Below, piece after piece: positions 32,508 through 43,071 of a DNA stretch of 64,000 nucleotides. The notes beneath the pieces were generated by a model. It had not been told where the DNA came from. It did no database searches and saw only the letters and a list, made by a program, of their open reading frames with translations. The stretch comes from Lunularia cruciata (Eukaryota > Streptophyta > Marchantiopsida > Lunulariales > Lunulariaceae): assembly GCA_948567375.1 (NCBI GenBank), contig OX419756.1, positions 24,406,552-24,470,551 on the forward strand, read 5' to 3'. Numbering within the stretch: the stretch's first letter is position 1; each line of letters starts with the position of its first letter. A program made the translations under genes and the position numbers.

Positions 32508-32924
32508 TTAGTTCGGGTAAAGCTGCTGAATGTAACCACCCCAAAGATCTAAGGCCAGATAGACCGGGAAGTCCTTATTTTTTAAGTCCATTATTTTCAG
32601 GTTTACCAAGTTGGGGAAATTCGAAGATAGGTCAGGCAGTGTGGTAAGACGGGGCAACCCCTCGAGGGATAGCGATATGAGTGAGCTTAGACTTTTTAAG
32701 TCCATTATTTTCAGGTTTACCAAGTTGGGGAAATTCGAAGATAGGTCAGGCAGTGTGGTAACACGTGGCAACCCTTCGAGGGATAGCCATATGAGTGAGC
32801 GTAGACGTCCTACATTGGGAAAGTCAGAGATCGATTCACCACCTAAAGTCAAGTCTTTCAAGGATGTAAATCTTTCTAAGACGGAAGACTTCTGAGGGAG
32901 CCACGGCCAGTAATGGAGAGACAC
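32508..32924 (-). pseudogene. HNL1 C-terminal leucine-rich repeats
   Basis: 138-residue frame. FTSLKDLTLGG, LRSLIWLSLEGLP, LPDLSSNFPNLVNLKIMDL fit plant LRRs. Two adjacent copies of a 38-residue block (114 bp, 32584-32697 and 32698-32811) are nearly identical. The frame ends with a stop at 32508, probably the natural end of the gene. Upstream LRRs are in other frames (33.0-34.0 kb). Confidence 0.75.
32584..32811 (-). repeat. In-frame 114-bp tandem duplication in the LRR
   Basis: AAGTCCATTATTTTCAGG recurs at 114-bp spacing; the units differ at a few sites. 114 is a multiple of three, so one and a half LRR units were added without a shift. Confidence 0.9.
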
Positions 32925-33064
32925 GTCAATGAGATTAGTCCATCTAAACTGGGAAAAGTGTGGTTTCCTATGCCGATATCTATAACCAAAGTCCTCAGGG
33001 TCGAGAACTGGCCCAAAGCGTTTGGCAAAAGAAAACTATTCTTTTTACCAAGTCTCGCAAGATG

Positions 33065-34027
33065 AGTGTTTCTAGATTTTTCAGCTTGTCAATGCTGTCC
33101 GCGCAGGGATGTGAGACAAGCGGCATCCCTAATATCCAAACTGTTTAGCTGGCTCAGTTCTCCGAAAGTAGATGGCGATTCCCGCAACCAGGGACAATCC
33201 TTAATTTGCAAACTGCATGGCTGGCTCAGTTCTCCGAAAGTAGACGGTAATGCTCGCAACCGGGGACAATCCCTAAGCTTGATCGTTTGCAATCGCTCAA
33301 GACGTCCGAAAGCATCCGCCAGCATTTCAGAACTCTAACCACGCAGGGTAAATTGTCCCAGAGCTCACAGACCGCAGAACGAATCCTGAAGTCCCTCGAT
33401 GTAGCCGCGTCCCGCATCCGGAACTCCCTCGGTGTAGCGTCTCATAGGTCCTTTTCCTTTAAGAAAGCTATGACGAGTGAGGGATAGATTTCGCAAATTC
33501 TTTAAACTGCCAAGTGACGGCGGCAAATATCTAAGTTCCCAAAACCAAATAACGAGCTCTCCAAGTTCTTTGGGGTCGCCAAAGGTATCTTGCAGTTCTC
33601 CAAGGACATCAGGTGCAAGCACTGCACATGTCTTAGTTGACGGAAGCTGTCTGGCAAGCACGTGAGCCGGTCGCATCAGAGATGAAGTTTGCGGAGAGCC
33701 CCCAGCTGACTGAACGAATCAGGCGGCCTCACAAGGTTATGTGCTCGCAGTTTCAAGGTTCGGAGCAACGTCAAATTATTAAAGAAATGGGTAGACTTTG
33801 TCATGACGATTGAGATCCCATTTCCAGATGAATGAGATATTGTTGAAATCGCCGCTGATTCTAAAGATGGTAACTTCAGAAGGGAAGGTCGATTTCCAAC
33901 ACGTGTTAGCCCCCAGACCGCCATCCAACTCCACGTATCGGAAACCTTTCTAGCTGCAGCCGGCTGCTAAAGTTCCTCCAACTAGAAGCGAAAGATCCGT
34001 CGGAATATCTTTCCAGGACCGCACTTC
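33065..34027 (-). pseudogene. HNL1 N-terminal and middle LRR region
   Basis: Minus-strand frames 33676-33924 (LLRTLKLRAHNLVRPPDSF), 33365-33676 (LPPSLGSLKNLRNLSL) and 33089-33325 (LQTIKLRDCPRLRALPSTFGELSQ, then a second 24-residue unit with the same GELSQ). Twenty-four-residue units with L-x-L-x-D/N-C-P are typical for NB-LRR proteins. A likely acceptor CCGCGCAG/G is at about 34028 and is conserved in HNL2. Frames change at least twice. Confidence 0.7.
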
Positions 34028-34334
34028 CTGCGCGGGAGGTTCGTCACCTGTTCTCCGTAATGCGCCCAACAGATAAAATACACAATATAGTTAATCTTAA
34101 TCCTAGCAAGTAGGACATACTTCCTGCACCACAAAAGACTGTCACATCTGTACATTTGTTGGAATAGAAATTTAGCCCATTTTTTTACGTCTAGAATTCA
34201 ATTTTTTGTCAATGACCGACAAAGAGTAAATTCATCCAGATGGGTCTGGGATGTCTATTGAATTCAGTTATCCATCCGGTATATTTCTGTAGTGTATCAA
34301 ACTTCCAATGTACGAAGGAAAAGTTGTATCATAC

Positions 34335-35381
34335 CTTAAGAAGATCTCCCTGAGAAACTCTTAGTACGACTTCATGTCCCATGTGTTTAGCCAGAGTCCT
34401 GAGGTGTTCATGCACTTGAACGGGTGATTCATCCTCCACATCTATCACCGGTGACATATCCACTAAGCTTTCCCATGGTAATGACGCATTTCTGTGCACG
34501 GCATTCCAAGCAGCTTTGGCATCAACGAGTCTCCATGCCATTATTGTGCGCAACATCCAGGGCTCTCTTACATGATTTTCGCTTCATAACAGACAAAGGT
34601 AGCTGCGTCACTGAACACCTGTTTTGCTGCACTAACCAGACCAACAGCCTCTAAAGAGCCTTGCCAAACTTCGGGCCTCCTTATCCTCTTCAAATATTTT
34701 CCCAGGACTTCCAGAGTTAAGGGCAGACCCCCGCACTTCTGCACAATCTCCTCCACGTACGATATCAACGATTCAGGTACAGTCTCCTGACCACGGAATG
34801 CATGCTTGGCCCTTCGTTCAGTAGAAGCTTCAACTCATATATACTCATCCCCTCCACGTTATTCAAGCATCCTTTATCCCTAGATGTCAATATGAACAAG
34901 CAATCTTGTGCACCACGTGCACACCATTTTGCAACGATATTTGTATCCCTTGCTTTCTCCACATCATCTAGAACAACTAGTTTTCGTCCCACTTAGTTCT
35001 TTCCAATTGATTTCTATGGTTTTTCTCTCGTCTTGATGCATCTCGCAAGCAACTTCTTCTTCAAATCTTGCACATCTTCAACCATCTCTTTCACCACATT
35101 CACAAAAGAGTAAATTCAAAATTAAAACTTAATTCGTTGAAGACAAATTTGGCCAATGTAGATTTCCCGATCCCACCCATCCCCCATATTCCTAGGATGG
35201 ATGTGGTCTCCAGCATGTTTCTGATCTCGTTGGCTGATGAGCTAAGACTTACTGCAAGAGTTCCTCGGGCAGATCGCCAACCAGTTCATATGCAAGAATT
35301 GGTTGGCGATCCGCCCGAGGAACTCTTGCTCCTCCCTCTTCTGGTTCAACCTAGAGAGTTTGAACTTGGTTGAATCAGTCC
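34335..35381 (-). pseudogene. HNL1 NB-ARC exon
   Basis: Acceptor TTTGTCAG at 35382-35389 and donor AAG/GTATGA at 34335/34334. In order: N-terminal linker, P-loop GIWGMGGIGKSTLAK (about 35.17-35.22 kb), VNVVKEMVEDVQDLKKK, kinase-2 KLVVLDDVEKARD (34.95 kb), RNBS-B FILTSRDKGCLNN, GLPL-type CGGLPLTLEVLGKYL, and a C-terminal VEDESPVQVHEHLRTLAKHMG in the place of the MHD region. The nucleotide-binding Lys, kinase-2 Asp pair and GLPL are intact. About three one-base shifts lie between P-loop and kinase-2 and around 34.75 kb. TIR and coiled-coil domains are absent. Confidence 0.82.
35254..35339. repeat. Perfect-looking hairpin inside the NB-ARC exon
   Basis: Arms of 33 bp (35254-35286 and 35307-35339) are inverted copies with two mismatches; the spacer is about 20 bp. 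Only the right arm is expected from HNL2, where the corresponding sequence (E-Q-I-G-N-H-F-L) continues into unrelated bases. The left arm therefore looks like a templated inverted copy. Confidence 0.85.
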
Positions 35382-35461
35382 CTGACAAACATAGTTCCTA
35401 CTTTCAGATTGCCATAAAATCATACTAATGTCAACATTGCTAGGCGTCCAAGAAGTATTTA

Positions 35462-35686
35462 CTAAGACCAATGCAAAGTACTAGGGAATTCAAGATACAG
35501 GAAATTATTATATATGAAACACATCTGAAGCTGAGCCTTATGGATACAGTCCACCAACATCTGATAGTTAGTGCGATGTTTGCCTTGAGGTTGAGATAGT
35601 GAAATATGATCTTCAGCTATCACTATAAAAGCATCTCCCCACCTCGCAGAAGCTTCAGGCACTATGATATCACTCATGTTGGGCCC
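35462..35686 (-). pseudogene. HNL1 hydrolase exon 3 (catalytic Asp and His)
   Basis: After the acceptor TCTTTGCAG the frame reads GPNMSDIIVPEASARWGD, then AFIVIAEDHISLSQP and NYQMLVDCI. In SERAC1-like hydrolases V-P-E-x-S-A-x-x-G-D carries the acidic residue and D-H the catalytic His, so the triad is complete with Ser in the previous exon. The 3' end of the exon is uncertain; open frame continues to the stop at 35462. Confidence 0.75.
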
Positions 35687-35914
35687 CTGCAAAGATTCAA
35701 GTAAGGTTAATACTTTAAACACCTGTGTACTGCAAACCACATCTTTCTCGCACATGCACGGAGAGGTGCAACATGGTGCTCCGCACACAAAGAAAGGATT
35801 AAGAAATCACAAAGAGCTGAATCTATCCTGATAGTGTAAAGCGCACTTGAGCTAAGACCCCTAAATATTGAACCAACCTCTCGATTGTAGGAAAACCTAA
35901 TCCCTATTAGTATT

Positions 35915-36560
35915 GACGTACCAAAGCAGTCACTCTAGACTCCCGATTCCAGCTGTGCGCCACTTCGGGTTTCTGTAACATAATTGTTGAAAGACCTGAT
36001 GATGTATTGCCTGAACCATGTTGAATACCTTCGAGTACTTCACCAGCTCTCCGTCAACCATCTTGAACCTCTCTACTATGTCAGTGAATGGACTCCCAGA
36101 ATGAGGTGTGCCATCGAAGAAAATAAGTTTGATACTCTGGAGAAAGTTCCATCTTGTCCTCTCCACATGTGGTTTGTAGGTTCTGATGTTGATGAGCTCG
36201 CACACAAAGTTGTTTGATTACTAGGCCTCCAAAACTATGACCCACCAATATCAGAGGTCGATTTTTACCAACATCTGCCGAAAAGAGGTCATGAAGTATA
36301 CTTTCTGCTACGAGGTAGAGATCCATTCTTCCAGTTTGGTTGGTCTTCTCCATACTAGAGTCGCAGGAGATGGTTAGTATCCGAGCATTTTCAAAGTGTT
36401 CAGGAAGCCAAGATCGGGGCCAGATCGATCCATCACGACATGCGACAGTGGAGAGGTGCGCAAGCGGGTCACGCTCCAGCCAAAGACCGTGAAAGAAAAG
36501 TATATCAACCGTTGGCTTAGTTGAAATTGGTAGATATAGCTCGTACACAGAATCATTAAT
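35915..36560 (-). pseudogene. HNL1 hydrolase exon 2 (nucleophile Ser)
   Basis: Acceptor TGGTTTCAG ends at 36561. INDSVYELYLP, then VDILFFHGLW (oxyanion region), LPEHFENARILTISCDSS, DLYLVAESILHDLF, and the nucleophile elbow LVGHSFGGLVIKQLC. A one-base shift between 36.11 and 36.20 kb leads to KLIFFDGTPHSGSPF (frame 35930-36205) and FNMVQAIHHQVFQQL. A second shift near GIGS precedes the donor GTACGT at about 35.91 kb. The family acts on ester or lipid bonds; the substrate is unknown here. Confidence 0.8.
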
Positions 36561-36885
36561 CTGAAACCACAGTGTTTCGATGTGAGTTCAAACCATGCAA
36601 TATGACAACCTCCAGAGGTAAATATGCCGAGATTTCTCTGCATGCACTACTTTCCTGCAATTCGGCTGGTTTTGGCACACTGCAAAGTAGTATGTTTGTC
36701 TATTTTTGAAATAAGAATGTACACTGTTGAAGAGGAGGTGAGGCACGCTTAGAACTGGAGAACTGTTCGGTACGTGAAAGAGTGAAAATCCTGTGAGGTG
36801 AACTGCTTGATAAACTGAATACACAACATCATTGCCAATATACAAGATGGCAGATTTACTTGTTTCTAAGAGATCGGAAACTTAC

Positions 36886-37026
36886 CATTCTGCACATGGA
36901 CGGGGAATCACTGCTGCTGGTCCCTGGGACAATCTGAGCACTGTCATCCTCTTTCATGTCCCGAAAATCGCCGGAAGATCCATACTGAGCATGGCTATTA
37001 CTCTTTTGATCCGGGGAGTTCTCCAT
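36886..37026 (-). pseudogene. HNL1 exon 1, N-terminus
   Basis: ATG at 37026 opens 47 codons (MENSPDQKSNSHAQYGSS at the start, Ser/Asp-rich) ending in ATG/GTAAGT, a perfect plant donor at 36885. Its phase matches exon 2 at 36560, giving a 325-bp intron. No signal peptide. The start choice rests on the clean frame and donor; no upstream in-frame Met was preferred. Confidence 0.6.
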
Positions 37027-38490
37027 TAGCCTCCGATCTTCAGGAACAGATCTAGATCATAGACGAAAATCACCGCTGCTCATTTGCTTTGAGCGTTGAA
37101 GGGTTTAAAGTATGTCACTATATGGACTAAGAGCGTTGTAGTCATATCGTGTTTTCTTTTTAAGAATCCCCTTGAAAAACCCATGAATGATGACTGCCTA
37201 TCAAATGGTTAAAACGTAGCTCAGAGTGACATTATCCACCCGGTCTGAATCCACTGCGGGAAATCAGACCTGTGGAATCCAGTGACATCTGACAGGACAA
37301 AAGCTTGTAAGGAAAACCATCACGCGACTGTCAATGTTTGCGACATCGATTAAAATCCATGACAAGATACATCAAATATCGATAGAATTATCCATTGCAA
37401 GTTGAAAGGTTCCTACTACCTTCGTATGCACGGTGCTCAGCAATCATTCAATCATCAGCGATCCCGTCCGCTGCTGACTCCACCAAGCACCACACTTAGA
37501 TTAGTCCCGATGGAAATCTACGGGAGTATGATCGAGTAGGACTTCTAAATACTCGGTATTGCTGGTTCCTCCACTCTACTGTTCTGGAACCCTCAACTCT
37601 GTTAGCCACGATCACGTTTGGAACAGGTCGGGAACCTTAGGAAGCACAAAAGTTTCTGGAATCCAGATTGGAGAGGGCTGTTCACCTTTGAATTTCCTGC
37701 AACCCATGCTACGAATTGGGTCCGCACGGGCTACAGTAAGTAAGGTATAAATACTTTTCTATTCAGATAAAGTGAAGTTCCGAATGCAAGTTTAGATAAG
37801 TCGGTGTATATGTTGATCGTGAGCTAAGGGTCATGAAGGGTTGATAGAGGTAACAGCTATCCTAGAAAGGTCAATACGTACAGTGCTGAGTATTCCGTTG
37901 CCTCCTTTGTAAGATACGAAAATACAAGGATACGCACTATAGAAATTTATGTGATTTATGTTTGGCATGCCATTATGGAATACAGACAAGTGATGTAGAT
38001 GATTGAGATCACCCTTGACAGTTGAAAATAGAGGTATTTTCAGCTCTTGACTTATTGGCAATTTTGTCAAGCCTGTGCTCGTTACTTTTTATTAAAAAAT
38101 AATTTACTCTTTCTATTTCTAATGCGTGTCACTTAAGTTTATTGATTTTTTGGACAAAGGTCAGTGTATTTTCAGTTTCTTTTATTCTGAAGTATTTGGT
38201 TCCTTTTTATTAAAAGACTCATAATAACAAGAATTCCACTCTTTATTATATTGTCACTAAATATGACCCCATTGAGATCATGTCAACGAAAATTCTGGAT
38301 ATAAAATAGAAAATTAACTTTTATTGAAGTAATTTAAAATTCTAAAATACCTGAAAGAAAAGAACACTATTCATGAAGTAGCTTCTAAAATCTAGGGTAT
38401 TGAATGCTTCTCATTTCAGAAAACACTAAATCACTTTAGTGAGCAATCCTACACTGACGCTATAATACCTATGCTTCGCAACACTATACA
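37027..38490. other. HNL1 upstream region
   Basis: No gene recognised. The part at about 37.90-38.06 kb resembles 45.42-45.54 kb, and the intron-1 segment 36.64-36.83 kb resembles 45.26-45.40 kb. 38.1-38.5 kb is AT-rich. The HNL1 promoter should lie here but no motif is clear enough to place it. Confidence 0.4.
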
Positions 38491-39035
38491 AATAAGGAAA
38501 ATCAAACACTATTAATTAGAGGCGTTTACTCAACAAAAAAATTAGTGGTGTAAGGTTTCTATCACCTCAAATTCTTTTACAAACCACTGTGAATGCATGT
38601 CGACGCTAATGCACTTTCTTGGATCTCACACGGACTAATCCGAAGTTTAAGTATGTTCACTACCCTTATCTACAAATACGCGTCCCAGCTATACCAACGC
38701 TTTGGTGTACGTTACATTCGGACGACATTTCCGAATAGCGCTTACTACCAACATATAGAAGGTGTATTCACAACTACCTTTTTCTACTAATCGCCTGATG
38801 TTTGATCTGAAGGAAACTTTGCGTACAGCCTGTGTGATTCGCCAAGTACCAGTCCCTTGGTTTAACGAGGCGGTTTTGGGTTTGGTTCTGAAAATTGTTA
38901 CGGAAGTAAGGCACCCGTGCATACTAAATTTGGTGAACCTCTCAACTGCCACCGCTTCCATATGAACATGAAACACCTAAAGAAGAAGAAACTTTAAGAA
39001 TAAATGAATATTATGAAGCTAAGAAGATATCGTAG
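38490..39035. repeat. Segmental duplication unit, copy 2, at the broken end of HNL2
   Basis: The left part matches 29130-29530, the right part (38790-39030) matches 45670-45900. It joins directly to LRR-region sequence of HNL2 at about 39040, so it marks the truncation of HNL2. Confidence 0.7.
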
Positions 39036-39039
39036 AGAA

Positions 39040-40790
39040 ATGTGGCGGGTTCTAAAGATGGTAAGTTCAGAAGGTAACATTGTTTTCGTGAACGTGTACC
39101 CAACCGGACCGCAATCCAATTCTGCGTATCGGCAACTTTTCTGGCTACAAACGGCTGCTAAAGTTCCTCGAATTAGAAGCGAAAGATACACCGGAATACG
39201 GAGAAGTGGATCGAGGCAGGACCCGATTTCCTGCGCGGCATGTTCATTGCCTGTTATTTGTGATGTGTCAGACAGATAAATACACAGTACAGTTAGTCTT
39301 CTTCGTACCACGAAGAAAATACTTCCTGCATCCCCCCGGACTATTACTTTTGTACATTTAGTGGCATAGAAAATAAGCCCATTCTTTTATGTCTAGAATT
39401 CAATTTTTTGTCAATGACGGACAAAGAGTGAATTTATCCAGATGGGTCTTGGATGTCTCTAGAATTCGGCTTTCTTTCAACGACCGACAAAGTGTACATA
39501 TGTGTATATATCATTCTTCCACTCTACAAAGGAAAAGTTGTAGCATTACCTGAACAAGATCTCTCTGAGATTTTACTCTTAGCTCTACCCCATGTCCCAG
39601 GTGTATAGCCAGAGTCCTTAGGTGTTCATGCACTTGAACGGGTGATTCATCCTCCACATCAACCACCAGTAACATATCCACTAAGGTTTCCCATAGTAAT
39701 GACGCATTTCTGTGCACGGCATTCCAAGCAGCTTTGGCATCAACGAGTCTCCATCTCATTTGGCCACGCCAGGAATATGTAAGATAATCTTTCCTTTTAT
39801 AACAAAAAAGGGTACCTGCGCAATGAACACTGTTTTGCTGCAGTATCCAGACTATCGTAGCTCACTTTCAATTTCGACCAAACCTCCTGCAAACCGGCAG
39901 CACTATCTCCTTTCGTAACAGCCTTGATAGTATCTTGCCAAACTTCGAGACTCCTTCTCGTCTTCAAAATATTTTCCCGGGACCTCCAGAGTTAAGGGCG
40001 GACCCTCGCACTTCTGCACAATCTCCTCCACGTACGGTATCAACGATTTAGGAACAGTCTTCTTACCAGGGAATGCATGGTTGGTGAATAAATCCTTGGC
40101 CCTTTGTTCATCTAGAAGCTTCAACTCATGTACACTCATCCCCTCCAGGTTATTCAATAATCCTCTATCTCGAGATGTCAATACGAACACGCTATCTTTT
40201 GCACCACGCGCGCGCCATTTGCCAACGATATGTGTATCCCTTGCTTTATCGACATCATCGAGAACAACTAGTGCTTTCTTCCCACTCAGCTCGTTCCAAT
40301 TGATTTTCTTGGTCATCTTCTTTCCATGGTAATGCACCTCCGCAAGCACCTTCTTCTTCAGATCTTGCCCATCTCCAACCAGCTCTTTCACCACATTCAC
40401 TCAAAGAGTGAACTCAATTCATTGAAGTCGGCTTTGGCCAATGTAGACTTCCCAATATCATCCATCCCCCATTTTCCCAAGACGGATGTGCTCTCCAGCA
40501 TGTTTCTGATCTGCTTGACTGATGAGCTAAGACCAACGGAGTATGCAGGAAGTGGTTGCCAATCTGCTCGAGGAATCCTTGCACCTCCTTTTTGTTCGAC
40601 CTCTTGTTCAACCTAGAGGGTTTCAACTTAGTTTTTTGTAATTAGTCTATGACAAACATAGTTCCTAATTTTGGATTGCCATAAAATTATACCGATGTCA
40701 GCATTGTTGGACGTTTAGGAAGAAATTGTCGCAAAACTAAAACCAATTCAAGGAGTGAATTCAAAATACTGGAGTATATTATGATGAGAA
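39040..40790 (-). pseudogene. HNL2: truncated NB-ARC copy
   Basis: A tandem paralogue of HNL1. Present: part of the linker (FLEQIGNHFL), a P-loop altered to GKWGMDDIGKST (two Gly changed to Asp), a long open NB-ARC frame 39903-40400 (LVVLDDVDKARD, FVLTSRDRGLLNN, CEGPPLTLEVPGKY with Leu to Pro in GLPL), the VEDESPVQVHEHLRTLA segment (39511-39759), and about 150 bp of the following LRR region. Missing: nearly all of the LRR and the hydrolase exons. A frame change precedes the P-loop and another lies near 39.9 kb. Clearly non-functional. Confidence 0.85.
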
Positions 40791-41014
40791 CCAGGTTTAC
40801 TGCTCTTTTAAGTGGAAGGTCTATCACTTCCTCTTATTTCTGATGTATCAGACATCACTATTGCAATACTAGACCTCTCTCCTTGTATCACAGCTCACAA
40901 GCAACAAACAGGTTCATTCACGCAGCACTAATAGCCTCCAAATACTGAGGTAGCACCAAATACACTTGAGATGATGTTAAGCAGCTCAGAGCTTCACAAA
41001 ATGCAAGGGGGAAG
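40791..41014. other. Unassigned junction sequence between HNL2 and copia
   Basis: No coding frame. Similarity to the HNL1 hydrolase-exon region stops at about 40.79 kb, before the copia LTR begins at 41015. Confidence 0.35.
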
Positions 41015-41364
41015 TGTTGAGAATCACTCTTGTAGAAGGACTGACTTAAACAAGCACTGAGAGTATATATATACCCAAGTATGTCCTAGGGGGTTGCTTT
41101 GTACAACCCTAATTAGGTAGACGCCCCCACTTTACCTTAATCATGTATTTAGCCTAATCATGTATCTAGCAGGGCTCTAGAGGAAACAAAAGAAACTAGA
41201 GAAGTCACTAAACTAGAGATTAACTAAACTAACACTTTCACTTAATGAGAGTTTAGGACAATTCCTATTTATACAGCACATTTTATGTGTTTATCTTTAG
41301 ATAGTGTTTTTGTAAACACATCTGCTGTCATATCCTATGTAGGACAGTAAACTAACTCACAACA
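41015..41364 (-). repeat. Copia 3' LTR
   Basis: 350 bp, TGTTGAGAATC to ACTCACAACA, with inverted TGTTG/CAACA ends. TATATATATA and CCCTAATTAGG occur inside and recur in the right-hand fragment. Confidence 0.85.
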
Positions 41365-41386
41365 TTCTCCTTTTCTTTCTCCTCCA
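41365..41386 (-). other. Copia polypurine tract
   Basis: The reverse complement is GGAGGAGAAAGAAAAGGAGAA, directly abutting the LTR start. Confidence 0.8.
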
Positions 41387-41499
41387 CAAATGTTCTTCTA
41401 ATCTCAATGTGCTTAGTCCTTGGGTGATGTACAAGATTTTGTTGACTGCTATACTTCCTGTATTGTCTTAGTACAATGTGGTAGGACTTTCCTGCTCAA

Positions 41500-43023
41500 A
41501 ACCCAGCTCCTCAAGAAGTCTCCTGTTCCAGATGATTTCTTAAGTAGCATTTGAGGCAGCCATAAATTCTGCTTTGGTAGTAGTCAGTGCAATAGATTTT
41601 TGTTGTTTACTAAGTCAGCTGATTGCTCCACAACTAAGCATGATTACATATCCACTAGTTGATCTGTTGTTATCTATGTCATCTCCCCAACTAGCATCTG
41701 TATATGCTTCAAGTGTAGAAGCAAGTATGTTCCCTTGCTTTCTATACTCCAAGAATGCATCTTGAGTACCCTTAAGTACCTGAATACTCTCTTTATACCT
41801 TTCTAATGTACTTGTGCAGGGTTGCTAGTATATCTAGCTAGTGCTCACACCGCATAGCATATATCTGGTATTGTACAGTCCATGATAAACATTAGAGAAC
41901 CAAGAGCGCTCTGATGCAAAGTTTTGTCACAGTGATTCACCTCCCCATCTATGATTCTGCTATGCTTCCACCCCAGATCAAGAGGTGTAGAGATAGGATT
42001 CACCTCTACCATCTGATACTTAGCTAGTATGGATCTCACATATTGTGGTTGACTGATTTGGATCCATCCTGCTTCTCTGTCTCTACTCATTTTGATTCCC
42101 AAAATGAATTTTACAGGACCAAGGATAGTCATCTCAAAAACAGAGCACATGAAATCTATCACTCCTTTGATAGATTCATTGTTCACTAACAGTAATAGAT
42201 CATCTATATATATAGCTATGTATACATCATCTCTAATATACACACTCATGTCAGAATCTGCTCATTTGAAATCATGCTCTCTCAAGTATGAGTCTAGTTT
42301 CTCATACCAGGCCCTAGGAGCTTGCTTAAGACCATATAAAGCCTTCTTAAGCAAGCATAATTTTCCTTTTCCTTCAATATATCCATGTGGAACATCCATG
42401 TAAATAGTGTCTCTCAAATCTCCATTGAGAAAAGTTGTTTTCACATCTAACTACTCCACTTCCCAATCTCTCTCTATTGCAAGAGCCGGAAGCATGCAAA
42501 TAGATCCATACTTGGCAATAGGTGCAAAATTTTCTGAATAATCTTCCAACGGTTTCTGATTGATGCCCTTTGCAACAAGTCTTGCCTTGTACTTCAGGAT
42601 CTCATTCTCAGCTCCACGTTTGACCTTGAAATCCCATTTACGACCAATTGCTTTCCTACCTAGTGGTAAATCAGCTAGTACCAATGTACCATTAGTCTGA
42701 AGAGACTTCTTCTCTTCTGCTACAGCCAACTCCCACTGACTCGAATCTGGTCTGAGCATAGCTTGTTGTAAAGTGTCTGGATCACAATCTTCATGACAGA
42801 TGTAAGATTCATCTAACATCTCTTCTGATAGAAAGCCAAGTCCATCAATAGGTTTTCTATCTCTATGTGATCTTCTTTGCTTTGTGCCCAAAAGATTCAT
42901 GCCGTCTCTTGACATCTCTGGAATCTCACTCAGAGATTCTGCATCTGCAATCTGCTTCTGTGAGTAGTCTTCTATAGTATCAAAATCAGAAACCACAGTC
43001 TGTATAGGCCTTCTTTTGTACAC
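41500..43023 (-). pseudogene. Copia reverse transcriptase and RNase H
   Basis: RT starts in 42451-43023 (ALAEEKKSL-like AVAEEKKSLQTNGTLVL, GRKWDFKVKRG, YKARLVAKGINQ), continues in 42262-42444 ([40 protein letters not shown]) and 41845-42249 with the catalytic YIDDLLLL and FILGIKMSRD. RNase H runs to about 41.5 kb (STSGYVI, LTTTKAEFMAA); a TGA replaces Trp in SWLSKQQ. In-frame stops separate the three blocks. The catalytic Asp pair is intact. Confidence 0.9.
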
Positions 43024-43071
43024 CTTCAGACTCTCCTTTGGTGAACCATCAGCTTCAAGTAGAGATTGCTC

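Larger units (their letters stand above)
32508..37026 (-). pseudogene. HNL1: alpha/beta-hydrolase - NB-ARC - LRR resistance-type gene, frameshifted
   Basis: A multi-exon plant immune-receptor-type locus. Read right to left: a short acidic N-terminus, a SERAC1-like serine hydrolase, NB-ARC nucleotide-binding switch, then leucine-rich repeats. Such HNL proteins are known from liverworts; the LRR would sense, NB-ARC switch on nucleotide exchange, and the hydrolase act as N-terminal signalling domain. Splice sites with GT/AG are visible at 36885/36561, about 35.90 kb/35687, 34334 and 35382. At least two single-base shifts in the hydrolase and about three in NB-ARC disrupt the frame. All are one-base changes, several in homopolymers, so sequencing error is an alternative to decay. 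Confidence 0.8.

Noticed and set aside
35068-35373. 101-residue plus-strand ORF
   Set aside because: Antisense to the HNL1 P-loop exon; its apparent repeat comes from the hairpin.
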